Notes: generated by a model not told the origin, from the letters alone. A stretch of 64,000 nucleotides of DNA from Cunninghamia lanceolata (GCA_027924645.1 BSBN01000297.1:7254001-7318000), one strand, 5' to 3'. Shown: positions 34,314 through 45,095, numbered from the stretch's first letter. Program-made: numbers and translations.

Positions 34314-35729
34314 CTACTGACCTTGGGTAAGCCATGAGACTTTATATGGGGATGGGTGAGGCAATCTCCTAAGCTTAAGCTTTGTCACCATTTCTTCAGA
34401 CACAAAATTTTCAATAGAACTAGAATCAATCAAAACTTTACATGCCTTACCTCCTGCTTTGCAAATAGTCCTAAAAAGAGACTTTCTTTGAGGGGATTCT
34501 TTGTCAGGTACCTTCATGGTAGTCACTGTTCTTCTCATCATTAGAGACTCTCCACTTTCTGGGTATCCATAATTATCAGGAGCATTCACACTCTGAAAAG
34601 CATTAGAGCCTGTCATACTTTGATTATCAGGTTCTTGGATCAGATTTGTTCTCCTTTCTCCTGTTGAGCTTGTGGCCTTTCCTGGACATCTGCTGGCTAT
34701 ATGGCCTTCTTTGTTACAGTTATAACATCTAATGGATCCTCTGCCCTGGGATCTTCCTCTGAAAGGTCTTCTACCTCTGAAGTTTCCTTGCTGACTATAA
34801 TTTTCCCCCTGGTTCTGACTATTGTTTCCCTTACTATTGTCATGACTGGATTCTCCTTGATATCCATGTCCATGTCCTCTACCTCTAAAAGGACCTCTTC
34901 CACCCCTTTGTTGTCTTCCTCTTCCTCTATTGTGTTGTTCTTGTTTTCTCTTTAACTTCTCTTCCACTTTCAATGCCAACTGAAAGCATTTCTGAACTGT
35001 ATCTGGATTATGCAGACTTAAATCTTCCTGAATGTTGAACCTCAATCCATTAAGGTATCTAGCTACCTTCTCTTCTTCACTTTCCTTTACCTTTGTTTTC
35101 ATACAAAGTTTCATGAATTCTTCTGTATATGAGCTGACATCTAGCTCCTTCTGCTTCAGGTTTTGCTTCCTCTTGTGTAATTGGATACTGTAATCCAATG
35201 GGACATAAGCTTCCTTTACTAATGCCATCATTTTCTTCCATGTAGTGACTCTACGCTTTCCTTCCTGTACTCTATCATCTTGGACGAAATTCCACCATGT
35301 CAAGGCAGCTTCTTTCATTTTTGACTGGGCTATTTTCACCCTCTGTTGTTTTGGTATCTCCTCCGTTTCAAAGAAATTGTTCAAGGAGTCTATCCACTCC
35401 ATCACTGAATCAGGTTCCATCTTTCCTGTAAACACTGGCAAATCCAATTTCACATCCATGGTTCTCCTCTCCATGGCCTTGAGGGCGTTCAACAGTGGTC
35501 TCTGGTCTGCAGGAACGACCTCCTCGTTCCAACTAGGGATCTCTTCTTCTTCCCTATCTTCTTCTCTACCAGAACCTACTCTGTTCCTCAACTTCTCTAA
35601 CTCATCCTTCAATTCCTGATTCTGAGCCTTCACGACCTTGCTTTCTGCAATCTGTTTCTTTACTAGAACTGCCAACTCAACGTTGGTCATCCTTGCCGGA
35701 ATCTCAGATGTTCCTTCTTCATCTGACAT
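34314..35729 (-). CDS. Chromovirus gag and N-terminal protease
   Basis: 471 codons open from ATG (MSDEEGTSE). A coiled/charged N-terminus, gag core (~residues 90-250: PVFTGKMEPDSVMEWIDSL, EAALTWWNFV, YTEEFMKLCMKTKV), an Arg/Gly-rich RNA-binding tract (RGRGRQQRGGRGPF), one zinc knuckle CYNCNKEGHIASRC, then the protease start with VLIDSSSIENFVS where the family has a D-S-G triad; the Gly is Ser here, so protease is probably inactive. The frame ends at TAG (34314-34316); a second in-frame TAG follows ~5 codons on, and the pol frame then reopens in phase, showing gag-pol was once one frame. The start is 54 codon-free bases from the PBS, as expected. Confidence 0.9.
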   Translation of the reverse strand: MSDEEGTSEIPARMTNVELAVLVKKQIAESKVVKAQNQELKDELEKLRNRVGSGREEDREEEEIPSWNEEVVPADQRPLLNALKAMERRTMDVKLDLPVFTGKMEPDSVMEWIDSLNNFFETEEIPKQQRVKIAQSKMKEAALTWWNFVQDDRVQEGKRRVTTWKKMMALVKEAYVPLDYSIQLHKRKQNLKQKELDVSSYTEEFMKLCMKTKVKESEEEKVARYLNGLRFNIQEDLSLHNPDTVQKCFQLALKVEEKLKRKQEQHNRGRGRQQRGGRGPFRGRGHGHGYQGESSHDNSKGNNSQNQGENYSQQGNFRGRRPFRGRSQGRGSIRCYNCNKEGHIASRCPGKATSSTGERRTNLIQEPDNQSMTGSNAFQSVNAPDNYGYPESGESLMMRRTVTTMKVPDKESPQRKSLFRTICKAGGKACKVLIDSSSIENFVSEEMVTKLKLRRLPHPSPYKVSWLTQGQ

Positions 35730-35768
35730 CCTGCTATATCCTGATCTTTTCCAAAAGATCCTTCCTTT

Positions 35769-35780
35769 GCTCTGATACCA
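35769..35780 (-). other. Chromovirus primer-binding site
   Basis: The minus strand reads TGGTATCAGAGC, perfectly matching the plant initiator tRNA-Met PBS, three bases inside the 5' LTR (35784). Confidence 0.92.
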
Positions 35781-35783
35781 CTA

Positions 35784-37490
35784 TGATGCAGAGGAAAACG
35801 CAACAGAAGCTTACAAATGGGAAGGAGGAGTCATTAACACAACCAGCATGTTAAAATCCTGGACATGCAGTATGTAATACCTATCGGCTTATCATCATCA
35901 TCATATTTCGAAGAGGCATGGAATATCCTCCTGCTAACTACTGTTCACTTCCTTATCACCTTTCGCCTTTCGCCTGTCAGCAGCATCATCATATTCGGCT
36001 ATCAGTAGCATCATCACATTCGGCAAGTGCAAACATCCTCCTGATGTTCACTGTTCATCTTACTGCCAAACTCTATCTTCATCATCATGAAGTTCGACAT
36101 CATCTTCATCAGCAGGATATAAAATATCCGGTTCCTCCCATATATCCTGATGACAAAAACTTCAAGCACCTTTCCCTTGATGCTTACATCACCCCGATAT
36201 CTGACTACTCAAACAACAGCATCAGGATATGACTTATCCGGTCATATTGAAACATCCTGATGATGTTAACCAAACTTTATGCCGATGCCAAAACACTTAG
36301 CGACAGCAGGATAAACTTGCATAGGGTGATATTCGCAATATCCTAATGACGATGACGTCACTTGCACCCGATGATGATGTCAATGCACCTGATGATGATG
36401 TCAACAGGATATAAGACACTTATATCCTCCGCAACATGATAATGAATATCCGGTGATCTTTTCAATATCCTGATGATGACCTTTCCGGTCCTTAGCCAAA
36501 AAAGTGAACTTTCACTCCTGCATGCGATAGCGATATGCGGACGATGGATACACACGAAAGATGATCCTGACGATGATATACACACTGAGCATATATCCGA
36601 CTTATATCATCCTGATGCATTTGAAACATACAGTCTTCGTCAGCTTCATAACCCGATCCGGATAGCGATATACTCGTAGATGACGATACGATTCACTCCG
36701 TCTGGAAAAGCACATGCAGATCCCTGTATATCCGTCAGCTGCATGCAAACTCACAGAACCGCACAATTTTACAAAGAAAACATGATGATCAGGCCGGATC
36801 ACCTTCAGATCAAAACTTAACAGTTTATCTTCCTAAATCCTAGCACATGAGGATGCTAGGTTGATTCATAGCATGCTACCAATCGATCTCCCACACAATG
36901 AAATGCATAAACAGAAAACTAAAATACAACCTAAACTGACATGCATGACCATTCCACCGATTCACAGAATCAACTGGTGGAAGGGTTGAAAGAATCCATT
37001 AACCTGTAATCAGAACAGAAATCAAAACATAAATAGCTGATAAACCAAATAATGCAATTGATGAGATCTTATTTAGGTGAAACACAAATGTCCTGTTTCT
37101 ACAATACTATCGAACAACAATGTTTCACAATGTCTGGCCTGATCTCTGGATCTCACTCAATCACCAGTACAACATAATATAACTACTCTCTCTCCTTCTC
37201 TCTCTGATATCAAACCCTAACTGATCTGAGTTATTTATAGCAATATCCTACGAGTACTACCAACTCGATTCCCAGCTGCTGGGAGCTTCCAAGCGGCTGG
37301 GAGAGGACAGCTCATACTACCTGATCACGAGCTCTAACTGCCTGCACACTCTCCTAGGCTGATCTAATACATATGCATTGGTCCAATGGACCTTATTACA
37401 TTATGAAGTCAAACATACTAAAAATAGACTAATGTCCTGTCATGCGGACAATGAACCTATATCCTGTCTTGTAGGGGTGCTCCTGCACCA
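35784..37490 (-). repeat. Chromovirus 5' LTR (1707 bp)
   Basis: Second LTR copy, TGATGCAGAGG...CTCCTGCACCA. It holds the same motif cluster and TGACGTCA (36353-36360). As the 5' LTR of a minus-strand element it would contain the promoter. Confidence 0.95.
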
Positions 37491-37495
37491 AATAA

Positions 37496-37546
37496 ATATT
37501 AAGAATATTTATTTAGATAGAGTCGTGTCATTTTTAGGTGTATACA
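37496..37546 (-). repeat. T2 3' LTR, part 2
   Basis: Last 51 bp of the LTR (ATATT...GTGTATACA) continuing 30164 after removal of the nested element and one AATAA copy; it matches 55738-55789. Confidence 0.9.
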
Positions 37547-37566
37547 TTTTGCCCCTCTTTGATGCA
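37547..37566 (-). other. T2 polypurine tract
   Basis: The minus strand reads CATCAAAGAGGGGCAAAA directly before the LTR start TGTATACACC. Confidence 0.7.
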
Positions 37567-38576
37567 ATGTGTTTTATTATGTTATTTCAAAGAATAAATT
37601 TTTTTGATAATGATACATGCCCCAGTTTGCCCCTGGTATAGGTTATGACGACAAGATGCTCCCTCGGGAGATTAGACGGGAAGAAGGTAGAAGGCGTGAG
37701 ATGGACAATCTCATGAAGACGAAGGGAAAACTTGGTTAGGATTGAAGAAAACATGATGAGTTTCTGAGAAACAAGAAGAAAAATAGGAAGAAACAAGTGC
37801 AGGAAGTAGTCATAGTCACCACATAGCCAGTTTAGGGTTTGCATGCTATATATAGGAGTTGGGTCCACAAGACAAGTGATTTGCACACTTGGCTTTGTTT
37901 GATTTGCTTTTGAGAGATTAGGAGAGCATAGAGCATAGAGCAGTTAGCAATAGGATGAATATTCTGTGCAAGGAGCATCGCTTTGAGCGAGTCTGACGAT
38001 TTGACCGGCCAGTAGAGGCAGGACCCCCGGTATGTATCTTGAAAAATTTCACCTAGGGTCAATTTTTAGTGCAATAAATGCTAGGGAAATTTAGGTTAGA
38101 CAAATACACCAAATCACAGTTCAGCGCATCTGGTATGTGAAACTGCGCATCTGTCAAATTTTGGCACATTTAGGATATAGAACAGCTCATGCATGAAACT
38201 TGTGTATGCATGAGTAAGGTCGATGCATTTACGATATGAGTCGACGCATGCAACTGGACAACGCATTTATGGTATGGAACGACACATGCATGAAATGTTG
38301 CAGCACATGTGTCAGAATTGGCACATTTGATAAGAAATGGTGCATGTACCTTTTGTTATGGCACATATGATATAGATAGTCAGTTTACTTAACAGAATTG
38401 ACTCGATTGGCATCCTATTTGATCCATCAATCGATAAGCTATCTCCAAGATTGCAGGAATTTAGTCAAGAGATGTAGTGTGTTGTTTTGATCAATTTGAT
38501 ATGTTAAGTTAGTTGATATGTTTCTATAGATATGTTGAGCATGGTACTTGCAGCTTTATGTTGATGCCTTGCTTTG
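37567..38576. repeat. T2 3' region with short GCAY-core repeats
   Basis: 38110-38360 repeats words such as GCGCATCTG, GGCACATTT and ACGCATTTA roughly every 20-30 bp; comparable arrays lie at 52855-53045 and 54360-54600 near the other end of T2. No gene. Confidence 0.45.
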
Positions 38577-38833
38577 TGTGCTTGCAGGAGGACATACGAG
38601 ATACATTGATGTCACGGGAGCAGTTTCCCATGCCGATGTTGCAGTGACATATGTTGACCGAGATGGATCAAGAGGCACTTGGTGCAATGGGTTTAGACTA
38701 TGTATGCTATATGCCTGAGGTTCGAGCAAACCACGGCTTACTAACTGCAGTAGTACAGAGGTTTCACAGTGAGGATGGGACCTTTCACTTCCCGACTGGT
38801 GAGATGACGATGACTTTGGAGGACATGTTGTGA
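38577..38833 (+). pseudogene. Plant mobile domain (PMD) fragment, N-terminal part, antisense in T2
   Basis: After a possible acceptor (TGTGTGCTTGCAG), an exon-like frame reads DIRDTLMSREQFPMPMLQ, a stop, then VRANHGLLTAVVQRFHSEDG, TFHFPTGEMTMTLEDM. LL.A...R......TFH...GEMT.TL.D is the hallmark start of the plant mobile domain (aminotransferase-like family, related to MAIN/MAIL proteins). It runs opposite to T2 gag-pol and lies between pol and the 3' LTR, a position where extra antisense ORFs of Tat elements have been reported. It breaks off at 38834; the rest of the domain resumes at ~41530. Confidence 0.75.
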
Positions 38834-39059
38834 TGTTCACAACATGCCCCATTTTGCTCGTTAGCAAAATGAGGACCCCTGCTATGGCTGTTGCTTTTGC
38901 TTTTGTGTGTGTTGTTTTGCTTGGTGGTAAAGGGAAAAAGGGGGGTTAAAATTGCAAACCTTGTTAAAAATGGAAAAGAAATGCATTTCGGTAGCTAGGG
39001 TTGCTTTTTGAACCAGCTTAAAATTCACCATATTTTGCAAGTTATGATCATTTTGGTAA
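38834..39059. other. Non-coding stretch following the PMD N-part
   Basis: Begins with an inverted repeat GTTGTGATGTTCACAAC (38827-38843). Otherwise unremarkable. Confidence 0.3.
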
Positions 39060-40060
39060 AATGTACATTCAGGTTTGTATGTTGCATGAATAGTGCCCTT
39101 TGTATATCGCTGTGCATATACAAAGTCGTTTGTATATGTAGGGTTTGTTTTATACTTAGTCGCATGGGCTATCGAGTTGCATATGCATTATTTGTTTGCA
39201 TGTTGGGTCGTCGTAATATTACATACATTGCCCTTTATACATCGCTTTCATATACAAAGGCAATTGTATGTCTTTTTTTCTTGTATGCATTTTAATAAAG
39301 GTTTTTGATTTATACATACAAGATGAATCTGAACTAACTCAGAGTTGAAATAAATTAATGTTTTAAATCTTCTTTGTATCTTTCGTTTGTATGTTCGGCA
39401 GGTCAAAACATACAAGGTAATATATACAAGGACCTTATACAACGCAGACCTGAAAAGTTTATTAAATGGACTTAAATTATTGTATGTTTTGGAATATACA
39501 AAAGCAAGACATACAACATATACATACAAACGAAATATACAAGGGGCGGATTTGAAATGAATATGAAATAACAAAAAGCCCTTGTATATTTCACTCTTGT
39601 ATATTGATACATTACAAGGAGTATACAAGGCGGATCTCAGCGCAGGATTAAATTTGGTTAAGTGCTTGTATCGTGTCCAAAATGTATATCAAGGGATACA
39701 AGCACAATGTACATCAGGATATACATTGGGTGGATTTGAAAAGTTATGCAATTGAATTAAGTGCTTGTTTATTTTCACATTTGTATGTTACAATATACAA
39801 ACCGATATGCATCAAAATATACAAGTGGCGAAATCAAAATAGCTATGGAATAACGTCAAATCCATGTATATTTGGGGTTTGTATGATCGATGACTGCAGG
39901 ATATACAAAGACTTCATACAAGTCGCAGAACTGAAAGGGATTGGAATTCGATTAATTCATTGTATTATGTCCGACTTGTATATCGAGAATATACATTCTG
40001 ATTGGCATGCATTCGCTGTATACAAAGATTTAAATAGGAAAAGGGTGGGAAGGCAGAAGC
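39060..40060. repeat. Degenerate ~95-bp tandem array with internal inverted repeats
   Basis: Units are marked by a GGCGGA(T/A)/TCGCAGA word followed by TTGAAA and then TTGTATATT; landmarks fall at ~39446, 39541, 39625, 39726, 39821 and 39915 (spacing 84-101 bp). More diverged units lie to the left. Each unit contains TTGTAT(A/G)T and ATATACAAG arms that can pair. Open frames over this stretch are by-products of the repeat. It lies inside the T2 3' region. Confidence 0.7.
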
Positions 40061-40283
40061 GATAGATTTTTGAATCCATTTTTGGAGCCCGAATGCGTGT
40101 TTTTGGTCAACGATGGTTGACCTAATTAGTTTTAACGCTGTATACGCATTTTTGATGTGTGATTTTCATAATTTCAGGGCCTGATGGTTGTGTTTGTGCA
40201 TTTGGAACCTGTTTTAATATAAATGTTCATTTTTTTTGTTGACTTACCAAATGATGATGCTTATTCTTGCTTATTTATTACAG

Positions 40284-40620
40284 ATTGTTGGAGTAGTTGA
40301 AGAAGCAGAGTTGTCGACACAGTGGCGGCATGCAGGTGAACATAAAGATGAAGCCTTGAGTGGTGAGGACATCACACAGGATAGCACCGGATCCCGAGAG
40401 GCCAAACACACCAGAGGAAGGCGATGAAGCTTTCAATGCGAAGGAGTTTGCAGGTGGAAACATTATTGAAGGAGTGGCACCCTGTCTGGGTATGCTGCTC
40501 GAATTCTTGGCGGGATTCATTTCTCACCGTTGGATGCTACATTTCAAGATGCTGACTATTGATCTCCTAGGGTTTTTGGGTGCCAGATTGGGAAAAAACC
40601 AGAGATATATATATTGAACC
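40284..40620 (+). other. Exon-like segment of unknown origin
   Basis: Follows a good acceptor context (TTATTTATTACAG at 40271-40283). Protein-like but in changing frames (QIVGVVEEAELSTQWRH; then NTPEEGDEAFNAKEFAG; SGYAARILGGIHFSPLDATF in a third). I cannot identify it. It may be part of the interrupted antisense PMD gene or a captured host exon. Confidence 0.3.
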
Positions 40621-40699
40621 CCTGTACTGTACAAAAAAAGAGGAGGTCAATAATACAAAAAAAATCAAACCTATAATAGTTTTAGGAGAGATCAGATTA

Positions 40700-41520
40700 C
40701 TGAGACTAGTGAGGACTAGATTGTTGAAATAATCAAGGTCCCTTCCTCAGATCATTGTAAATGTACCTATTTTATGAACATACTGTATGGAGATGAAGTT
40801 TCAGACTATACCCTGATTATAAACCTTAAGTAGTCTTCAAGTTGATTTCTAGATATGTACTAGTGAATGATGTGTTCTATAGAAGCTCTTTCATTTCATT
40901 GCATGTTGTTGTCAACTTTTCCCCTGAAGATTTGCACTAAATCATGCAGATTTGTGGACTATCTTGGTGAAGTATGATTTTAGTTTTCTTCTCTCCATTG
41001 CTGTATGGGAACATGTATGTGGATCAATGATCTCAGTCAAGTAATTTTAGGAATCTCACTCTCTAACCCTTTTTCTCATTTTAATTTCATTGAAATCACT
41101 TTCATAACTGTACATCATGATAAATCAGAAGCAGAACAAAGAAATATGCTAACATCTCATAGATAACTGAATATCATTAGCGTATTTTAAGCTAGATGCG
41201 TGCACTATTGAAAATATCATGCAAAGAATCACAAATAAGGGTAGAACTCCTGCAAATATCAACTTAGACACATCATTTGGAGATATATGCTGTGTAGAGT
41301 AACTTCCCTGTATAGCATTGTTGCAGGAACAAAATCTACTAATCTACGTAAGGCCCCAAAATGGAAAACAACAATACACATCAACCACAGAGTAACATCA
41401 GCAGATTACGAACTAATCAACGGGGACTTGGGATCATGAATTCTTGGAATTCATCGTATCTTTCAGGATAAACAAGGATTGTTGTGTGACTTTTGTTTTG
41501 TGTGTTTGGTTGTGACTGAC
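40700..41520 (-). repeat. Dispersed repeat R, copy C (inverted)
   Basis: Its reverse complement matches 58422-59300 and 56545-57310: shared landmarks GTTATCTATGAGATGT, TTTTGGGGCCTTACGTAGAT and the TGT(C/T)AGTCACAA end (here at 41505-41520). It separates the two PMD parts. The TGT(C/T)AG start suggests an LTR or LTR fragment; no coding capacity. Confidence 0.65.
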
Positions 41521-41530
41521 ATCACAAACC

Positions 41531-43267
41531 AATCAATAGGACATATATAGGATACTCCACTTGCCAATTTAGGCAGAGCTCATGGAGTATGATCCACAGC
41601 GGGATATAGCACTCGCAGAGTGCAGGTGGGTATTTGATGACCCTGAGCTAGTAGGACAGGTCATCTCCTGGTAGGACATTCATGACTACTATGACTACTT
41701 CCCTGGGATAGTTGCAGGATTGATCGGAGGCGTTGTGTGCCCTGATAGGAGATTGAATGGCTTCTAAATTGGATGGGGACAGATCATGGAGAGGATGGTC
41801 ACAGAGGGCACTTGCTATGCTTGGGATGTCTACATTTTGGCACACCTATACCATGACATGCATCAGGTGGTATACCACAGGGGTGCAAGTCTCTCAGTAG
41901 TTGTCTCACTATTACAATTTTGGCTATGGGAGCACATTGCCATTACTAGAATGACTTGTGTTTTTCAGAGACAGAGAGGAGAGCCTTACAGCTATGGCTA
42001 CACAGGAGTGATTTCCCAGCATAGGCTAGGGAAGGTTGAGTACTAGAGGCATGCATTAGATGTAGTAGATGTGGTCATCTGGTGACCATATCTAGACTAT
42101 GAGCCTTGGGAGGATGAGGTGGACGAGCTGTCATACTATTATCAGACTCAGTGGCTGATAGGTCAAACGCGGTTCATCCTAGAGAGACAGATTGTCAGCC
42201 AAGTTCGGAGGTAGTTTGGGAGGAGATAGCGCATGCCACAGGGGCAGGCTCTATTTGCACGGACTCATGTAGAGAGATTTAGATGGGGGCTAATGGTGTC
42301 CTATGAGGAGGCAGTGGCAGAGTTTCGACAACTTCCTTATGCTACCTGGCCAATGAGGAGAGAGATCACAGATGTAGGGATGAATCAGGATTATGAAGAG
42401 TGGTTCACTGCTCATCCATTTCTGAGATACTCTGGGCCTGGGGAGCTGGTTCCTCGTATAGATGAGGCAAATTTAGATGATGAGGACCAGGTTAGCAGAA
42501 GGAGGAGGAGGAGGACAGAAGGACAGGGAGATGGAGGAGGTGATGGAGGAGGGGGAGTTGGTGGAGATGGAGATAGACCTAGGTAGAGGAGGAGATCTGG
42601 GGAGGGACGTTCCTACACTTAATAGGTAGTACAACTGTAGGTTACACAACAGGCATAGCTATCGACACCCTAGTAGGTGGCACAGCAGTAGGTACCTCAG
42701 CCACAAGGGCAGGGATAGGCACAGGCACCTCAGGGTCTAGCGCAGTCAGATGTCCAGGAGAGAGCCATTGCTATGCTGAGACGGCAGGTTTGGCAACTGT
42801 GGGCACAACTTAGGATGGTCGAGGCTCGGCAGGAGACAGATGTAGAGGTTATCTCAAGGCTCACTAGAGAGCGAGATATGGTAGAGGCACGGATACGAGT
42901 TATCTAAGTAGAGAGGGATACAATAGTGGCAGCCCTTGGGATAGATGCTACTAGTAGCTTGTTGGTTAGACAGGTGTACCAGGCATAGCTAGCACAGGCA
43001 CAATTGGCACAAGTGTAGGGGTAGGTAGCATAGGTACAAGGTGAGCTTGCCAGAGCACAGGCTTAGACACAGTACTATTGGGGTTTATACCATGGTGTCA
43101 TGCCAATTAGTCAGAGGGCTCCGAGCTACAAGAACCAGTCTATGGCCTCCCAGAGAGCAGGTGGATCAAGGCTGAGAGCCTCTGTGATGGGCCCACAATA
43201 GTCTGGGGCCAGCGGAGGAGGGGATTCAGGAGACACTGTTGGGAGCAACGGTTCACAACAGCAAGGT
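41531..43267 (+). pseudogene. Plant mobile domain ORF, main part plus C-terminal tail, antisense in T2
   Basis: One plus-strand frame, interrupted by stops: AELMEYDPQRDIALAE, then WDVYILAHLYHDMHQV, LLQFWLWEHI (the WxWE-type motif), PYLDYEPWEDEV, FILERQIVSQVRR.FGRR.RMP (with TAG where the family has Gln in RQFG..Q), WFTAHPFLRYSGPGE, then an Arg/Gly-rich segment (RRRRRRTEGQGDGGGDGG), a Gln-rich tract and a coiled coil (LRRQVWQLWAQLRMVEARQE). PMD proteins act with the PP7-like phosphatase in transcription and silencing in Arabidopsis; transposon-borne versions have no known role. About twenty premature stops, mostly TAG in CAG-rich stretches. Confidence 0.8.
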
Positions 43268-44080
43268 TAGAAAACACTTGTGCAGATTTTGGCTCCTAAG
43301 CACGCTTTTTGATGGCTCAGATAGCTAGATATGTATATGTACCATTTTTGTATTTTGAGACATGTACCATTATTTCGAGATGTATTCATTGTATATGACA
43401 TTGACTCAGAGATGGACCTTTCGATATTGTAAATTTGGACACGTTTTATGATATTTATATGATGATGCAGTTATTTGATGCTCTCTATATGTAGTTTGCT
43501 CATTCTATGTTATGGATGCATTTCTATTTGTATGATGGTACTTATGTGATGCATATTTTGACTATGTCTATATGATGCTATGCGATGCTATGTGATGTTA
43601 TGTAATGTAGACTTTTATATGATGCTATGTGATACTATATGATCTAATGTAGACTTAGATGTTTTACTTAATATGCCTCTAATGTGTGAATGCAAATGGT
43701 ATCTATATGATTATGCAGTTTATGTGATGCATTTATCTATGTTTTTTTATTTTTTTCTGTTGACACTATGTGATGATTTGTAAAAACGTATATGAATGAC
43801 CTGATGCACTTACTATGTATGCAACTGATTTAATCATGTAAATGACTATCTTATGCAATATGATATGCAACTATATGCTATGTTTTTGTGATGTCCAAAT
43901 GTACTCTATTGACACAAAGATGACATAGATGGTAGATAGAAGATTGATTGAAAGAATGACTCGATAGAAAGACTCACAAGCTTCAATTTGCATTGTTACT
44001 CTACATTATTTGGATCTTTTATTGCATGGGATACAGATGCATGGATGTATAATGGATGCTTTTATTTTGACATCTGGATG
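43268..44080. repeat. TATGATG-type low-complexity block in T2
   Basis: 43440-43970 is dominated by words such as TATGATGCTATGTGATG with no fixed period; equivalent to the T1 block at 10680-11260. No gene. Confidence 0.55.
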
Positions 44081-44732
44081 GTGCAAGTATTTTGAAGTTC
44101 TTATTTCATCATTGGGCAATTTTTTTTGGTACCTTTTCTGAATGTTGTAAGTTAATACAAGCATCTAGGTATAATTGAACGGAGATAACCTAAGCATTGC
44201 TTACATGGATTTTTTTTAGCAAGTTAATACAAGCATCGAGGTATAATTGAACCAAGATGACCTAAGTATTCCTTGCATATCAACAAACAAGGATTGCCCC
44301 CTTTCATGTTAGACCTTTGATGTCCTCGATGATCTTTTGCCGATCATGTCATTAGACAAGGCTTCACATTACTAAAGTTTAATCCACAAACAACAAACAA
44401 AGAAAAAATAATCATGTCCCCATCATAGCATCTCTAGCTTTTGGCATCCTTGAGTAGCATGGAAAGACATGATAAAAAAAATCAAGACTCCGTAAGTTAA
44501 CCATGATTACAACCACAAAGCATGTTTGCATTTAGATGTGTTTGTTTCTTGCCATAATTTAGGTAAAATCATTTAGAATGCCTTAGGTGCTTTCTTGTTT
44601 TGCTTTGGATAGGTTAATGCCTTGCATAAAGATTTCTTCTTGAAAGGAGCGGGTTTTATTTGCACTTGCTTTCCTATTGAAAGATTCCACAATCCTTATT
44701 GGTGAGACGGACCCTAAGGGACTGACCTAGTG
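44081..44732. repeat. Direct repeat of ~60 bp and non-coding flank
   Basis: AAGTTAATACAAGCATC followed by AGGTATAATTGAAC and GACCTAAG-type words occurs at 44150-44212 and 44221-44285. Remainder unremarkable. Confidence 0.55.
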
Positions 44733-45095
44733 CCTCGGGGGCTCATTGCTAAATGGCCTTACCTACGTGATGATGTAGAGGCAATGTAGTTCAGGGTAAA
44801 CCCTAACAGACCTAAGACCTAGGTGATAGAAAGTGGTGTGGACTCAGATAGATAGAAGGACTAGATGTGTGATGAATGCGACAGTGGAGCCTCGGGGGCG
44901 CATTTGAATTATAGCCTTGCCTGCGTGACAATGCAGAGGCAACGTAGTTCATGGACCTGGACCATGGATGGACTAGAGGGTAGATGACAAGATATGGGAT
45001 GGATAGGGAAGCCTTGAGGGTGCATTGAAAATGGCATTGCCTACGTGACGATGCAGAGGCACCGTAGTTCATGGACCTAGACCATGTGGATACTA
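44733..45095. repeat. Tandem repeat, three units of ~125-155 bp
   Basis: Units start at about 44733, 44889 and 45013 with CCTCGGGGG(C)GCAT/CTTGAGGGTGCAT, followed by CCTACGTGACGATGCAGAGG and CGTAGTTCATGGACC. The unit contains an ACGTGA core. Confidence 0.75.

Larger units (their letters stand above)
30165..37490 (-). mobile_element. Nested chromovirus (Ty3/gypsy), 7.3 kb
   Basis: LTRs 30165-31884 and 35784-37490 (TG...CA ends, ~2% different over the part compared), perfect 5-bp target duplication AATAA (30160-30164, 37491-37495), PBS at 35769-35780, and gag-pol on the minus strand. The chromodomain remnant identifies it as a chromovirus. The whole element sits inside the T2 3' LTR; excising it with one AATAA restores alignment with the other T2 LTR. 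It is defective: two stops between gag and pol, an integrase core deletion and stops in the chromodomain. Confidence 0.95.

Noticed and set aside
32563..35619. Plus-strand ORFs opposite the chromovirus gag-pol (e.g. 33163-33528, 35245-35619)
   Set aside because: Shadows of the minus-strand coding sequence with no protein features of their own.
35769..35780. TGGTATCAGAGC sites (also 20572, and a variant at 2241) as tRNA gene remnants
   Set aside because: Only the 3'-end complement is present and always beside an LTR; they are primer-binding sites. No tRNA cloverleaf was seen in the window.
39060..40060. CRISPR-like array or coding ORFs (e.g. 39248-39628, 39673-40065)
   Set aside because: Units are contiguous and degenerate without conserved repeat/unique spacer structure; the ORFs simply follow the repeat words.
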